Positions 45,587-58,964 of a stretch of 64,000 nt of DNA are shown in pieces. This stretch comes from Cladobotryum mycophilum (Eukaryota; Ascomycota; Sordariomycetes; Hypocreales; Hypocreaceae), in assembly GCA_036429605.1 (NCBI GenBank), contig JAVFKD010000010.1, positions 1,240,001 to 1,304,000 on the forward strand, read 5' to 3'. The notes below the pieces were generated by a model. It was given only the letters and a program-made list of their open reading frames with translations, was not told where the DNA came from and ran no database searches. Each line of letters begins with the position of its first letter. Position 1 is the stretch's first letter. A program made the translations under genes and the position numbers.

Positions 45587-48500
45587 ATTTTTAATTAATA
45601 ATTTATATAAATATTATTAAAAGTAGGTCTAGTTTTATAAATAATATAAGTATATCGGGTTATTATATATTATTTCTTTTTCTATAGTTTTATTTTTAAA
45701 ATCTATTAGTTTTTATATAAATACTTATATTTTTTTTTAGGCTTATTTTCTTTTTTTATAAATCTTATTCTTTTTAGTTTTATAATATTAAAATAAATAA
45801 TAAAAATAATTAATTTTATTTAAAAAAAGATAAGTATTTAGAATCTTATAAGATTTATTATATTAATTAGTTTTAAGATATTTCTTTATTTTTTTATATT
45901 ATTAATAAATAAAAATATATTATTATTAAAAATAAGATTTATTATAAGATTTATATTAAAAAATATTATATTAAGTATAATACTAGTAATAATAATACTT
46001 TTACTTATAAATAATTTATTTATTTCTTTTTAATATATTTTAATATTTTTTAAATAATTATATTATTTATATTAAAGATAATTTAATTTTTTAATATAAA
46101 ACTATAAAATAGAATCTTATTACTATGATAATTAAATTATAAAAGATTAATAAATAAAAGAAATTATTATATATTAAAGTAATAAGTATAATTATATATA
46201 AGATAAATACCTTTAATAAATTAAAAAAAAGAATATTATAAGATAAAATCTACTTTTAATGCTTTTTTAGTTAAGCCTATAATTAATCTTATAGTTAATC
46301 TATTAATTAGGCTTAATTAATAATTATTTCTTATTAATCCTTTAAGCCTAGATTTTAATAAAATTATTATAAAATTATCTAAGAGTAGGCTAAATATTTA
46401 ATAGACTTTTAAATATTTTTTATTTTTATATAATCTTTTTATTTTATTAAATATTAGTATTTATTATTTTTATAATATATAATTAAAATTAATTTAATTT
46501 TATATTCTTTTTATTAAAAATACTTTTATAAGATTATAAATAATTTTTTTAATATTTTTATTAATTAATATTTTTTTAAATAAAAAAATATAAAAGATTA
46601 AATATATTTATATTTTTTTAGTAATAGAAATTTATAATTAATATTTAAAATAATTTTTTTAATTAAATAAAGTTTTAATTTTTGAAAATTTAATTTATTA
46701 TTTAATTATATTATTTTAATATTTATATTTTTTTTACTTAATATATAATAAAATAAATAAACTATATCTTTTTTTTAAAAATTAATTTTTTTAATCTATT
46801 TTTATTTATATATTTTTTTATTTTTTTATAAACTAATATAAATTATATTTTTATTATTTAATATAGGTTTTTTATTTTATTTACTTTAATTATAGTTTTA
46901 TTTATAATTATCTTATTTTTAAATATTTTATATATCTCTAGGTTATAACTAAAATTAATATATATAAAATTTAAGCTTATAGATTCTAATATATTAGTAT
47001 TATAAGTAATTTATATTAATAATAATAGTTTATTTAATTAATTTATTTAAAATTAATATAATAATATAAATACTTTTTAATAATTTAATTAATTTATTTA
47101 ATTTATTTATTAATTTATAAATAATAAATTATATTAAATTTATAATTAGTATTTAATTATTTAATTAATTTTTACTAAAATTTAAATATAAAAACTAATC
47201 TTTAGTCTAAGATAATTTCTTTAGGTAAAAAAGAAATACTTATAATTATATATAAAAATATATATATAAATTTCTTTATATTTATAGCTTTTTAATATAA
47301 TAAAAAATAAGCTTATTTTATAAGTTTATTAATAATTATAAAAATATTATTATATTTAATTTTTATAGTAGGTTTAATTAATATAAATAGTTTTATAATA
47401 AAATCTAATATAATTACTTTTTATAGTTTTTAGGGTATTAATAATAGTTAGATTTGCTTATATAGCTTATATTTTAAGGCTTTTATTTAGCTATATATAA
47501 TATATATTAAAATAATCTTTTAAATATATTATTTTATTTTATAAAAGTTAAAATTTTATTTAATTTATTTAAGTATTTTTTATATTTTTTTATATTTATA
47601 TAAAAAGTATTCGTGAATTCTTTTAATAAGATTTTTTTAAAGTTTTAAAAGAATTTAAATTTTATTTTTATATTATTATAGATTTTTATTATTTATAATA
47701 AATTCTTTAAGAAATTTATTTTTTTCTTAGGTTTTATAATATTTTTTAATATAATAGGTTTAAGTATTATTATTTTTAATTTAAAATATAGTATTTAATA
47801 TATATTATATATAATATCCTTTTAAAATAATATTTAAAATTTATTTTATTATAATTATTTTATTTTAATTATAGTCTATTTATTTATTTAAAATATTAGT
47901 TTTATTATTCTTTAATTCTTTTTAATAAATAAAAATATAATTAAATTTTAATAGATATTTAATATATTTAATTTAATGTTTATTAAGCTATTAGACTATA
48001 GTAAAATAAAAAATGTTATTATAATTTATATAGACTTTAATTTAATATTTATTTTTAAAAAAATAATATTTTTCTATTTTTTAAAGACTAAAATAATTAT
48101 TAAGAATTTTTTATTATAAATAAAATAATTTAATTTAATATTATATAAAACTTATAAATAAAATATAATTAATTATAGTTTATTATTTTTGTTTTATTAT
48201 TTAAGTTAAGCTTTTAATTTAAAATTAAAAAAATCTATTTTAAGTTTTATTTTCTTTTTAAATTAAATATTATAAATATTAGATTTTTTATAATTAGGGT
48301 TTTAATTTATTTAAAAGCTTATTATATTTTTTTTATTTATTTAAATACTTAGTTTTTTTTAATTAATTTATAAAATAAATATATAATTTTATTATAGTTT
48401 TTTATAAAATATTAATAATAATTAATAAAATTTAAGAAACCTTAAACTTTTTTAATAATATTTAACTTAGGCTAGTTTTATACTATTTTAACTTTAGTAA

Positions 48501-51099
48501 AGTTTATATATATTTTATTTAATATAATAATATATTTAAAAAAATAATTTATTAGATATAAAATTTATATTTTTTTAGTTTAATTAAAAACTTTATTTTT
48601 TGAAGTTTAATAAATATTTAATATATATATTATTTATATTTTTTAAATATATTTAAGAAAATTAGAATATTATTCAAATAGATTATTATAAAAATATTAA
48701 AGTATTTTTTTTAAATATATTATTAATTATTTTTTAAAATGTTATAGAAATATTTATTAATTTAAAAAATATAATAAAATATTTAAATAGTTTAAACTTA
48801 ATATAAAAAGCTATTATTTATTTATTTATTTTTTTATATAAATAAGATTATATATTTTTTTAAATTAAATATAATAAACTATTTTTTATTTTAAAAATAA
48901 TTTTATAATTTTATAATTAAAAGTAATAAAATATAATTTTTAAATATAATTTTATTAAATTATTAATAGTTTATAATTAATTATAGTTTTTTATTTTTTT
49001 AAAATAAATATTATAAGATATTTTATTTTTAATATTAATAGTTTAATAAAGTTTTTAGTTAATATTTTATTAATTTATTCTTAAAGTACTATAAGTTTCT
49101 TTTTATTAAAGTTATAGATTTTATAAAATATAAGATTAGTTTTATTTTTTAAAATAATCTTATAATTCTATTAATTATATTCTAATAGCCTTATATTAAA
49201 AATCTTTTAAAATAGTTTCTTATAGTATTTATATTTATTAAAAATACTTTTAAATTCTTTAATAAAGGTTTTTTTTTATTTAAAAGTATTTTTTTTAAAA
49301 GTTTATTAAGTTTTTTAAATATTCTTTATAAAAAAACAATAATTCTATAGGTTTTTTATTTTTAACCTTTTTCTTATATAGGTTTTATTTCTTTTAGTAA
49401 TTAATTAGATAAGGTATTTTATATTTTTTTCTTTAATATTTTACTTAAAGATTCTTTTTTTTAAGTTTATTATTCTATTATTAAATCTTTATAAAATCTT
49501 ATGTTTTATATTTATTCTTAACTAAAGCTTTTACTTTTATTCTAATAAAGTTAATTAATCTTTTAATTAATAAAAAGATTATTATCCTATAACTAAAGAT
49601 ATTCTAAAATTATATTATACTTATTAAAATCTATTAAATTATAAAAAATAAACTTCTTATATCTTTAGATTTTAATAAAAAGATAATTAATCTTTATATT
49701 AATCTATCCTTTATTATAAAAAAAGATTCCTTTTTTAATATAATAAAATAAATATAACTTATATTTTAGTTTTTTTTTAAAATAATTATAAACAATTTAT
49801 AATTTTAAAAAGTATATAATTATCTATTATTTTATTATCTATTAATATAATAAAATAATATTCTTTAATTTATAGTTTTACTATTAAACAAAACTATTTA
49901 TAATAACTTTTATTTATAAAATTAAAAGATTTTATTTAATAATTATTCTATAACCCTTTTATAAATAATTAATTTTATTTTTTATTTTTAAATTATAGAT
50001 TTTATAAATTACTATATTATTTTTAATATTTAATATATTTTATAATTTATATTATTTTTATTAATTTCTTAAGTTTCTTTTATAAATTTAAAAATTAAAA
50101 CTTTATTTAAATAGTTCTTAGGTAATTTTTATAATAAAATATTCTTATATAATTACTATTAATTTAAATATTTATTAATATTAGTCTATAAGCTTAACTT
50201 TTTAATATTCTTTATATATAAGTTTAATATAATTTTAATAATATATATTTTAATAATTAGATTATAAAAATTTATTATATTATAAATTATTTTAATATTT
50301 TAAAAATCTTTTTATTATAAAATCTTTTTTTTAAATAAATAAACTATTAATATTATTAATAAAAGATTTTTAATTAATAATTACTTTTATAAAATATTAT
50401 ATTTATATTAATAATTAATCTATAAATATTAAATAATATTATTAAATTTCTTTTAATATCTTTTTTTAATTCTTAATAAAACTAATCTATTAATAATTTA
50501 TTATTTTAATTAAGTTTTAAAATAATTTATTTAAATATAATAATATAATTTAAAACTAATTCTTTTTAATAAAAGTTTTAAAATAATTATTTTTTTTATT
50601 AATAGTTTTAAATATTTTCTTAAATTCTTTAATAAATTTATTAAAGTTTTTAAAAATTTATTTTAAAAATTTATTTTTTTTACTTTTTAAGTTATTATAA
50701 TAGTTTCTTATAATAAATTTAAACTATTTTTTAATAAATCTTTTTATATAAATATATATATAAATTATTTTTATATAATTTTTTTTAAAGTATTAAAAAT
50801 AATAATTATAATAAGTTTTTAAGTCTATAATAAAAGCCTAAAAAAATATTATTTTAGGTTTTTTAAAAAATAATCTTAAATCTTTTAATCTAAAAATCTT
50901 TTTAATATTTTCTTTTTATTTTTTATTTTTATTTTTTTTAAATTATTAATTTATAATTAAAAACTTTTTTTTTAATTTTATTAAATAATATAATTAATTA
51001 TACTAAAATAATTATTTAAAATAATTATTATTTTTTATTAATTATAATATTTAATATTATTTAAAATTATAATAATCTATTAAATAAGAATTATTAATA

Positions 51100-51572
51100 T
51101 ATAACATTTTAAGCATTTTTTAATAAAAATAACCTAGATTATAATTAATATTAATAATAAATTAAAATAAAATTAAATAATAGATTTAATATATTATAAT
51201 TTAAATATTAAATTATTAATAATAAATAATTATATTAATAATTAATTAAATATATAAAAAATATAAACTAATATATATAATAATTAAATTTATTATAATT
51301 TAAATAAATATAAAGTTTTATTTTAATAAAAATAATCTAATAATCTAATAATTATAATAAATTAAGTTAATCTTATTTAAGCTATTATATATACTTAAAT
51401 TAATCTTATTTAAGCTATTAAATATACTTAAATTAATCTTATTTAAGCTAATTATAATTAATTATATTACCCAGGGTTTTACTATAATTATATTTCTAAT
51501 TAATAGCTTATATAAGTATTATTAAAAGTGGGTCTAGTTCTATGGATAATATAAGTGCGTCGGGTCGTCATA
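51100..51572 (-). repeat. Right LTR of Gypsy element B
   Basis: 473 bases, starting TATAACATTTT (decayed TGTGACGTTCC) and ending TCGGGTCGTCATA next to CTTTT. Confidence 0.8.
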
Positions 51573-52379
51573 CTTTTATTTGTTTAACTTAATTATTTTT
51601 ATTTTTATTTTTTACCTTTTATTAAAAGGAAGTAGCCTCTCAGGCATAAAATTCCTTATAGCAATAAGTAATAAGCTTAGTAATAGCTTATATAAGCTAT
51701 TATAGCTTGATCTAGAAGGCTCAGTCAGTTCTTCTAGAAGCTCAGGGAAGAATAAATATCTTAACGAGCTAATTCCTAATAAGGTTAGGCTTGTGGGATT
51801 AGTTAGTTATTAAGGCTAAAAGAGGAAAAGATAGGTTGAGATAAGATATTGTATTTGATCTGCTAATTAACTAGAAGATAGGAATTTATTTATTATTTAT
51901 AGGAAATATAAGTGGGGCATAGAAAGTAAAAGAATAAGCTAAAATAGCCTATAGAATAATAGAGACAATAGGATTATTGTCTATTGTTAGAACCTACTGG
52001 AATAGGCTAGAATAGCCTAGGAAACAATAGAAACAATAGTCTTATTGTTTCTTATTGTTAAGACCTAATTAATAGGGTATTGACTAGTTCGTTTTAACAA
52101 GCTTTTAGGTTATTGTGTCTTTTTTTGTTATTGTGTTTTCTTTTGCTATTATAATATAGAACTATTATTTTGGTTTTGAAGATACTATTGTTTATTAAGA
52201 AATATAAAATTAAATATTTAAATATAATTATATAAGAAGATAAGGCTCTAGTATATAGTTATTAAGTTTAATAGTTATCCTTTGATTTTTATAAGGTTTA
52301 GTGTTTTTTTAGTATAATAATTCGCTAGACTTTAATGCTATTAAGCTAGTTTAGCCTTAGATAAAAAGATAAATTACTA

Positions 52380-52560
52380 GAAAAAGGGCCCTAAAAACCG
52401 TTAGGAAGCTATTTAGGCTTGGAAAATAGCTTAAGAAGAAATGCCCTAATCGGTTATTTAGGCCTAGATTGAACGAATTTTAAGGCATATTAAAGAGATC
52501 ATTAAGCTAGAGGGTAGAAACGAGTATAAAGAGGGCCGGGGAATCAGGCTATAGAAAATG
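52380..52560 (+). pseudogene. Tc1/mariner transposase C-terminal relic
   Basis: The plus-strand frame, with several stops, follows the end of Tc1/mariner transposases: a Trp-rich helix, then an ERIxRHIKEIIKLEG stretch corresponding to the usual SMPRRLxAVIxAxGG. It lies 70 bases before the inverted end, as expected for this family. Decay is milder than in the inner elements. Confidence 0.55.
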
Positions 52561-52632
52561 TATAGTACTATTCCCTAAAGAGACCAGCCTTAGTTTTAGC
52601 GCAGGCGACGACTTTTATGATGGACCTCCGTA

Positions 52633-54091
52633 CACATGATCATGCGGATAGTCCCTAGCCAGGTTGTGTCTCAGTCTGATGACCACGATTGGTCCTTTGG
52701 CATAGGGTAGTCCTTGGCACCGCTAGCAAGCGTGTCTTTGTATCTCTTTTGCCGTTTAAAACAGACCATAAGATCGAGATATGCGATGTGATGGAGCCGG
52801 ATGTGCTTTGGTGCAGGGAAGCTTATCTTCCAAACCAAGCTGCCGGAAAACCGGGTGCCGGGACGGCTCGAAGGATAAAAGGAGAACAGTTGTGCCTTTA
52901 TACGATAGAATCAATTAACTTTTCGCCTTTTTTTGTTCAACTTGATCGATCTTGTTCCTATTCTTAGGTTACGGTGTTTGTACGCCAGTTTCTATTGTTT
53001 CTTTTGTTCAAAACAACTGATTAGTAGTAGCTAGCTTCCAAAAGAAGAATCATGCCTTTAGATCACTGTCCGAGACTTGGGGTATGGAAACAAGAGTGAA
53101 GGAAACCAAACCCCGGGTATAACTGGCAGTATACTTGAGAGTTACAGTACACTAGCAACCAGAGAGTGGGTATGACTGTATTAATCCCTGGCCTTTCTTT
53201 TCATAAACTGAGCGTTCCTGTCGATATGTCGCGTGACCTGTCTCGTGATCTAAACGGCCTTTGCTAAGAGGTCCCGGGTAGCGTTTTAAGTGAGTGTTGG
53301 AGGAAGTACCTAACCAAGCATGTATGTTGAAGGTCGTAGTATTCTTCCCGGTGTCCGTCCAGTTCTCCGATGCATTCTTTTAAATACCCCATCCCGTCGC
53401 CCATCCGTTTGAATAGGTTGAGACGGCCGTCAGAGCCAAGATTATCTCATTGATGTGGTCCCTAGTCGCCGTTCACCCCGTCGACGGATGTGATCTACGG
53501 GCATGGCGCGGGGAATGTGGAGATTGTTCATGTTCAAGGATGATGATGCATTCACTACTACTGCGAGGTTGCTGCAACCAGTTCATTTGTCTGAGCCAGC
53601 TGTATTACACTTGGAACGAACAGGAACCGAAAGAACCATGGAATTTGTGTTCTTATTACTACTCTATAGCCGCGGTTTAACACTAGGCGCACCATGATCG
53701 CCAGGGCCGACGCAGTCACATTGACTCGGATTTGTCAAGGGTATCTCTATCACTCTAAGCTTTCAAGCCTATCTAAAGAAATGGTAATATTCTAGGATGG
53801 AACTAGTGGATAAATATCTCGTCTTCTTGCTGCCTCTGGCATGTGGTAAACAAGGGGAAGATGACGAAAAGACTGTCGAGAGAGCACGCCGTGACGAAAT
53901 AAGGGATGAGGCAAAAGCACTGACAACACATACATACGCGCAAAGAGTTAATTGAGACGATTAATCGACGTAAATTTCTACATCTATCATTACAAAAGAA
54001 GGTACTCATAGTCTATGAATTTGAAGAAGCCAATACCGCCGAATAACCGCCTCGAAGCCTAGCAGAAAAAAGAAAGAAAAAAGGAGTCCGT
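52633..54091. other. Intergenic stretch right of the island, with repeat C
   Basis: Normal base composition returns at once after 52632. Apart from the right copy of repeat C (52776-52970) no gene or element is seen. Confidence 0.55.
52776..52970 (+). repeat. Dispersed repeat C, right copy
   Basis: Matches the left copy (34357-34501 plus 51573-51620) over about 190 bases. It is nearly free of C-to-T decay although it lies only about 150 bases outside the island. Confidence 0.7.
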
Positions 54092-55865
54092 TCAAAGAGC
54101 AGCCGACATATTTTTCATCTCCGCCCTAGACGCGGGTTTCCAGCGGCCAAATATGGCAATAAACACTGATAGTCCTGCACAAGCGGTGGCAATGGCGAAT
54201 GCAACTTTGATGCCAGCCATGTAGGACACAATGATGCCCGGGATCTGAGTGGCGTCAAATACATGTCGCAGCTCAGTTGCACCAGTGGCAATGACCTTGG
54301 AGATGTCGACACCGGGCGCATCGTGGGGAAGGTGTTTGGCGATGGTGTTGATGAAGGCGGCTTGAGCGGCGGCAACAAGGGTGGCACCGCCAACACACTG
54401 GAACAGCAACACGATAGATGTTGAAGAGGAAATGTCCTCGGGTGCAGCGCCGGTCTGGGAGTTCATGATGGGAATCTGGAAAGCGATTCCCCAGCCGATG
54501 CCAGCAATGATCTGGTAAGCAATCCACTTGCCAGGGCTGGTGCCGATATCAAAAGTACACAACAACCCAGCGCCAACGGCGCCAAAGATGGCACCAACCA
54601 ACTGAGACTCGAAAATAAGGCCCGTTGAGGTGATAAAGGCACCGGAAGTAATCAGGAAAAGAGAAAGAGACAAAATGAGAGGCAGGTTCTTGACACCAGA
54701 CATGATGGCCGACGTGTTGTCAACACTCTGGAAGTAGAGCGGGATATAATACATGACGAGATAATAGGAACCGGCAAAAAAGAAGGTGAAGCAGGAGCTG
54801 ACAAAGACGTTGCGCTTCTTGAAGAGTCGGGGGACGATCATGGCCCGCTCGCCCTGGAACCTTTCCCAGAGGACGAAAGCGATGGCAATGACGACGACTC
54901 CGACAAGCAGTCCAATGACTTCGCTGCTGTCCCAGGGCTTGGTCTTTCCGGCCCATTGCATCGAAAGAAGGAAGGAAACCAGGGCGCCCATGATGAGAGC
55001 AACACCGACAAAGTCCATCTGAAGCAGCTTCTCCCTCCAGGTCGCCGCGACGGGCTTGGCCGCTTCGGGCGTGTTGAAGCAGAACAGGATTATGGCGGCC
55101 GAGACACCACCAATGGGTAGGTTGACGTAAAAGCACCATCGCCAGCTCACCTTGTCGGTAAAGACACCACCAATCAGGGGACCGATCACACTAGCAATAC
55201 CGTAAGAGATACCAATGACGCCCGTGAACAGCGGTCTCTTTGCGGGCTTGGCCACAAAGGCGATGATGGTGTAGGCACCAGTGCCGATGCCAGAGGCGCC
55301 CAGGCCGTTGATGGCGCGGCCGACGATGAAGACTGTCGAGTTGGGGGAGACGGCGCAGATGAGGGAGCCGAGCTCGAAGACGAAGACGGACATGAGGAAC
55401 GTGTACTTGAGGTCAAAGTACTTGTATGCTTTCCCCCAGCTAGACTGGAAACTCCCGTTTGTCATGAAGAAGGCGGAGCCGTACCAGGAGACTTTGTCGA
55501 GGCCGTGGAACTCGTCTGTGATTTTGGGGATGGCCGTGGCAACGATGGTCTTGGGTGGTGTGTTTGTTAGCCATAAGAATTATTTATTGAGGGGTGAGAT
55601 GTGTGGAAGTTACCATGTCCAAGGATGCGAGGAAGATGCTCATGGCGAGAGCGAGGCAGATGAAGAAGAGGACGAGGCCGCCGGGGTAGACGACCGAATC
55701 ACCATGGCAATCGTTGCTCTCCAGTCTGGCGGCATCATCACCACCACCGTCGGTAGGAACGAGATGGTTTTCTGAAGCTTTTTCTTTTAAATCGATTTGC
55801 GCAGTCGATGCGTCAAAGGTGGACGCATCATCATGGTAACTGGGCGGAGCCTCTGAAGCCGTCAT
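54092..55865 (-). CDS. MFS drug/metabolite efflux transporter, DHA2 (14-TM) type
   Basis: Proton-coupled exporter predicted in the plasma membrane. Two exons join in phase: 55865-55614 and 55549-54092 (569 residues); the intron is 55613-55550. The first ATG in the frame is at 55865 (MTASEAPPS). A hydrophilic acidic N-terminus of about 60 residues precedes the first membrane segment. The family motif LDMTIVATAIPKI lies exactly across the intron. RAINGLGASG (motif A/B region) and the SVIGPLIGGVF motif C, typical of antiporters, are present. Fourteen hydrophobic segments can be counted roughly. Toxin- and antibiotic-exporting relatives are common, but no biosynthetic cluster is adjacent, so the substrate is unknown. 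Confidence 0.9.
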
Positions 55866-58438
55866 GTTTGTCAAATCAGCCAGCCTTGTTGATGCTGGAC
55901 TTTTCCGTTGCCAATTGCTAATGAGGATGTGTTCTGATCAAACTTCTATCCCTCCAGCAGGATATCCGTCTCTTTTGAATATCTGCAACCTCTGCAACAT
56001 CGAACAATCCATCGTCTCCATTTTTAATTGTAGATCCGATCAATTTGCAAGGCAAGACAAAAAAACGCCATGGTAAAAGCTACTCATAATGATGCCGTTG
56101 CCGTTACAGTCAAGGGGTCTCACCACTGGGATCGATGACAGCTCTGTTCAGCCAATCAAACGCGATGAAGCGGAATAGGGACGGGGCATGTCTTGCTAAA
56201 GGTCGCCGCTCAAAGAGGAATAGGTCGAAATGAGTCATAATGAGCGTAGATTCATCACTTTGATAAAGGATGCTTGGATGCATAGCTGAGCCTTGTGGCG
56301 GGATGGCTTCTACTCCACCCTTTAGGGTACGATCGAATGACGAGCAGTCAAATCTCTTACTCTGATCTTCTTGTTGACGAAACACCAAGAGTCAAAAAAC
56401 CGGTGAGGCACTAAAGCAAAAACGCATTGTTCATCAATCTCACCAGCCCTAGAACTATTACCCCTTGCAGTAACTGTAATGCAGCGTCCCGCCTCAGATG
56501 CAACCCTAGATATTCCCCCTATCGACAAAAACAGGTTAGTTTACTGTGGCCGGGCCAAAACACTTCTCTTGCATCACGTCAAACATGTGATGTGATGGCT
56601 CCTTGGGGCAATCAACAGGGCTGTTCAAACCGCACATCATTTGCGTTTCGGTATGAATCATGCGGCTGAAAATACCGAATGACTCTCTTATTTGATGTAC
56701 GTACTTTGTATCCCCATCTGCAACAAGTAAATATCTTCCCTAACCCATCATGTTAACCTCTTCTCATCCACCACCAAGTTCAAGATATCATCAGGCATTG
56801 GCATCCATCTGAGACACACAACACATTCGTCTTTTTTTCTCCCCTTCTAGTTTATGCACCCTTACGTATGCCTTCATTCGCTCGTCAAGGGCAAACGCGC
56901 CGCCTAATGCGAAAGCCAGTGGACGAAAATCTCCGGCGCAGACCCATCTCGGGATTTACTTCCCTCCTACTACTACCCAAGGCAGTTCTGAGCTACCCGA
57001 GCTTGCTCGGGTGGGAGGTCTGCACGCACTCAATGACATAGTGCGCATAGTTCCAGCCCATGTCTTAGAAAAACACGACCTGTCCTGCAGCATCGCCGGG
57101 TGGTGGGGTTGCATCGTGAGCTTGCGGCCGGACACCAATTTCTGACGTGTGCATCGGGGCTGGGGAAAATGGGCTCGACAATGTTTGATTCTTTTGTCGG
57201 GAATGTCTCGTAAAGCCTGCTCTGTTTGATGTAGTGCCGGCACTGAAAAGTGATAAAAGATCATCGTCGCATCAATGGGGATGAAGTTGCAATAGAGTGG
57301 AGCACGACTTGATTCTCCTGATCGTAGACCTGGAACGGCAGATGGGTGCAGGGTGATAAAAGACGAAAAGTCTATCTAGGCTTTATAATAGAGATCAGAT
57401 AGATTACCCTCCAGCTGCTGTCGCCACTGTGAAGGACCTAGTGTATGGGAGGGCCTTAGGGGGTGGATGAGAGCAGCGATCACTACAACGCCTGATGGAC
57501 CTCTATGAGCTTCACTCGACACTCGCGCCTAGGCAGGATTAAAGAAGCTTTGCACAAGGACATGAAAGCAATGCACATGCTCCTTTCCTAGAAACACCCC
57601 TTGTGCACGATATCTATCGCCCCATTGACTCCCGTTCAAGTGTACTTCATTCCACAGTGCAGGTAAAGTCCACCCAGTCCATCAAACTAAGCTTCCCCAC
57701 TACTGCAGAGCAAAAGCCACCCGTTCGTCAGTCAAACCTTGGAACCATCCGCTCCTGCAGGGTCCTCAAGCTCCCCGTCGTGCAACTAGGGGGAGTGCTA
57801 CAAACGGGACTTCCCAACAAGCAAACCGTTCTTCAACGGTCCAATAGCACGACAGCATGAACCTTGATGCAAACTCAACCTGCCTCATTATCCATCTACA
57901 CCCTTCCCTCTTGCTTCGTCCAGACCGCCCTCTTCCTCAAAAACATGCCAACTTCAGGTTCTCGGCCCCTCAACATACCACCAGTCCGCCTTCAAAGCCT
58001 TCCTCAGAACTTTCCTTGCAACCAAAGAGCAATGCCCTCGCTTAATATGTGTCGTGATTGGAAGAGCTTGCAGGAGGTTTTGATCCGGTAAAGGTTTTTG
58101 CTTGTTGGAGTGGTCAAATAAATGACGTGGCATCCTTGCTAGGAGGAGAGAAAGTTGGCAAGTCGGCTTGGGAAGTTGAGGGTGAGATGGTGAGGCTATT
58201 GTGAGATGGAAGGTGGACAGGGACACGTAGATGGGTCATGTGGCACTCCCTCCCACCCCCTACGAAAATCACCTACAAAAACCCATCTTCAAGCTCCAGC
58301 AGAGTAGATGAACTTGGCATCATCAAGCACCAAGCACCAAACACACAAGCTTCCATCAAGACAACCTGCAACCCTGAGCAACTTGATCCAACTCAATCTT
58401 CAGCTCTCACCAACCTTCAACCTAACCACGCATCCAAG
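55866..58438. other. Intergenic stretch, no gene seen
   Basis: 2.6 kb with only short open frames lacking family features. It includes the promoter of the MFS gene and, near 58380-58438, a CA-rich leader before the small plus-strand gene. Confidence 0.5.
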
Positions 58439-58964
58439 ATGTTGACCGAGATCATTCTTGCCATTATGCAAGCTTCAGGCGGCGTAAGCTCTCCCACCAT
58501 CTCCACACTCCCCCTCCTCATACCCTTCTCCATCTCCACCTCCATCCCTATTCTTATTCCTATTCCCATCCAACCCATTCTTTGCACCTAACTGACCTCT
58601 TCCCCCAACAGGCCCTCGCCTTCCCTCCACCCCCAATCCAGCCCCCCTCCACCTTCCACCCAGGCGTCCTCCCGCCCACCATCCCCATCCACCTCTTCCT
58701 CTCCCTCGACGGAACCCTCCACTCGTTCGACCACTCCGGCACCGAGATCCGCGTCCAGAAGCTCACCCCCAGCGAATACTCGGCCGCCCGCGGAACCTCC
58801 ATCCCCCTCAAGAGCCAGAAGCCCAACGCCCCCGACGAGGGCGTCTGCAGCCCCCTCTGTACTGCGAGGACAGCTCGACCTGCCGCGCGCCCTGCTCGGC
58901 GTGCACCTACGTCGGATTCTTCCCCTATGGAATCTGCATGCAGCCTGAGGGTGGCTCGGACTGA
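58439..58964 (+). CDS. Small cysteine-rich, probably secreted protein (one apparent frameshift)
   Basis: Two exons: 58439-58483 and 58612-58964. The N-terminus (MLTEIILAIMQASGGALA) could be a short signal peptide split by the intron. A Pro-rich segment follows, then a region with LFLSLDGTLHSFDHSGTEIRV. The frame changes at a run of five C (58851-58855). Reading one further base there leads into a tail with five cysteines spaced C-x5-C-x3-C-x2-C, a gap, then a last C. With the Cys just before the run this makes six, an even number suited to disulfides. If uncorrected, the frame instead gives a longer Arg/Ala-rich tail ending at 59001 that looks non-native. An intron covering 58765-58850 is a poorer alternative. 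Corrected length is about 132 residues. No family is recognised; an effector-like role would be speculation. Confidence 0.55.

Larger units (their letters stand above)
34502..51572 (-). mobile_element. Ty3/Gypsy retrotransposon B, RIP-degraded, with nested insertions
   Basis: The left LTR starts at 34502 (TGTGACGTTCC) and the right LTR ends at 51572 (..GTCGTCATA). The 5-base target duplication CTTTT flanks both (34497-34501; 51573-51577). The internal region 45668-51099 parallels that of element A along its length. The left LTR is split into 34502-34569, about 35051-35381 and 45587-45667 by the solo LTR and element A; the pieces add up to about 475 bases, against 473 for the right LTR (51100-51572). 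Coding orientation is taken as minus from the RT relic in A. No frame survives. Confidence 0.8.
33456..52630 (+). mobile_element. Tc1/mariner-like element (outermost layer of the nested island)
   Basis: The inverted ends start CGGAGGTCCAT at 33456 and finish ATGGACCTCCG at 52630. Similarity continues inward for about 45 bases (AAAAGTTGTTACCTGC against AAAAGTCGTCGCCTGC). Each end is flanked by TA (33454-33455; 52631-52632), the mariner target duplication. Without the nested inserts the element would be about 1.8-1.9 kb. The right part holds a transposase relic (see 52380-52560). Everything between about 34.35 and 51.62 kb is later insertions. Confidence 0.8.

Noticed and set aside
33540..51570. 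The AT-rich block as a centromere or a mitochondrial DNA insertion
   Set aside because: LTR pairs, target duplications, inverted ends and decayed RT and transposase motifs explain nearly all of it as RIP-degraded nested transposons. No mitochondrial gene was recognised. A centromeric role cannot be judged from one 19-kb block.
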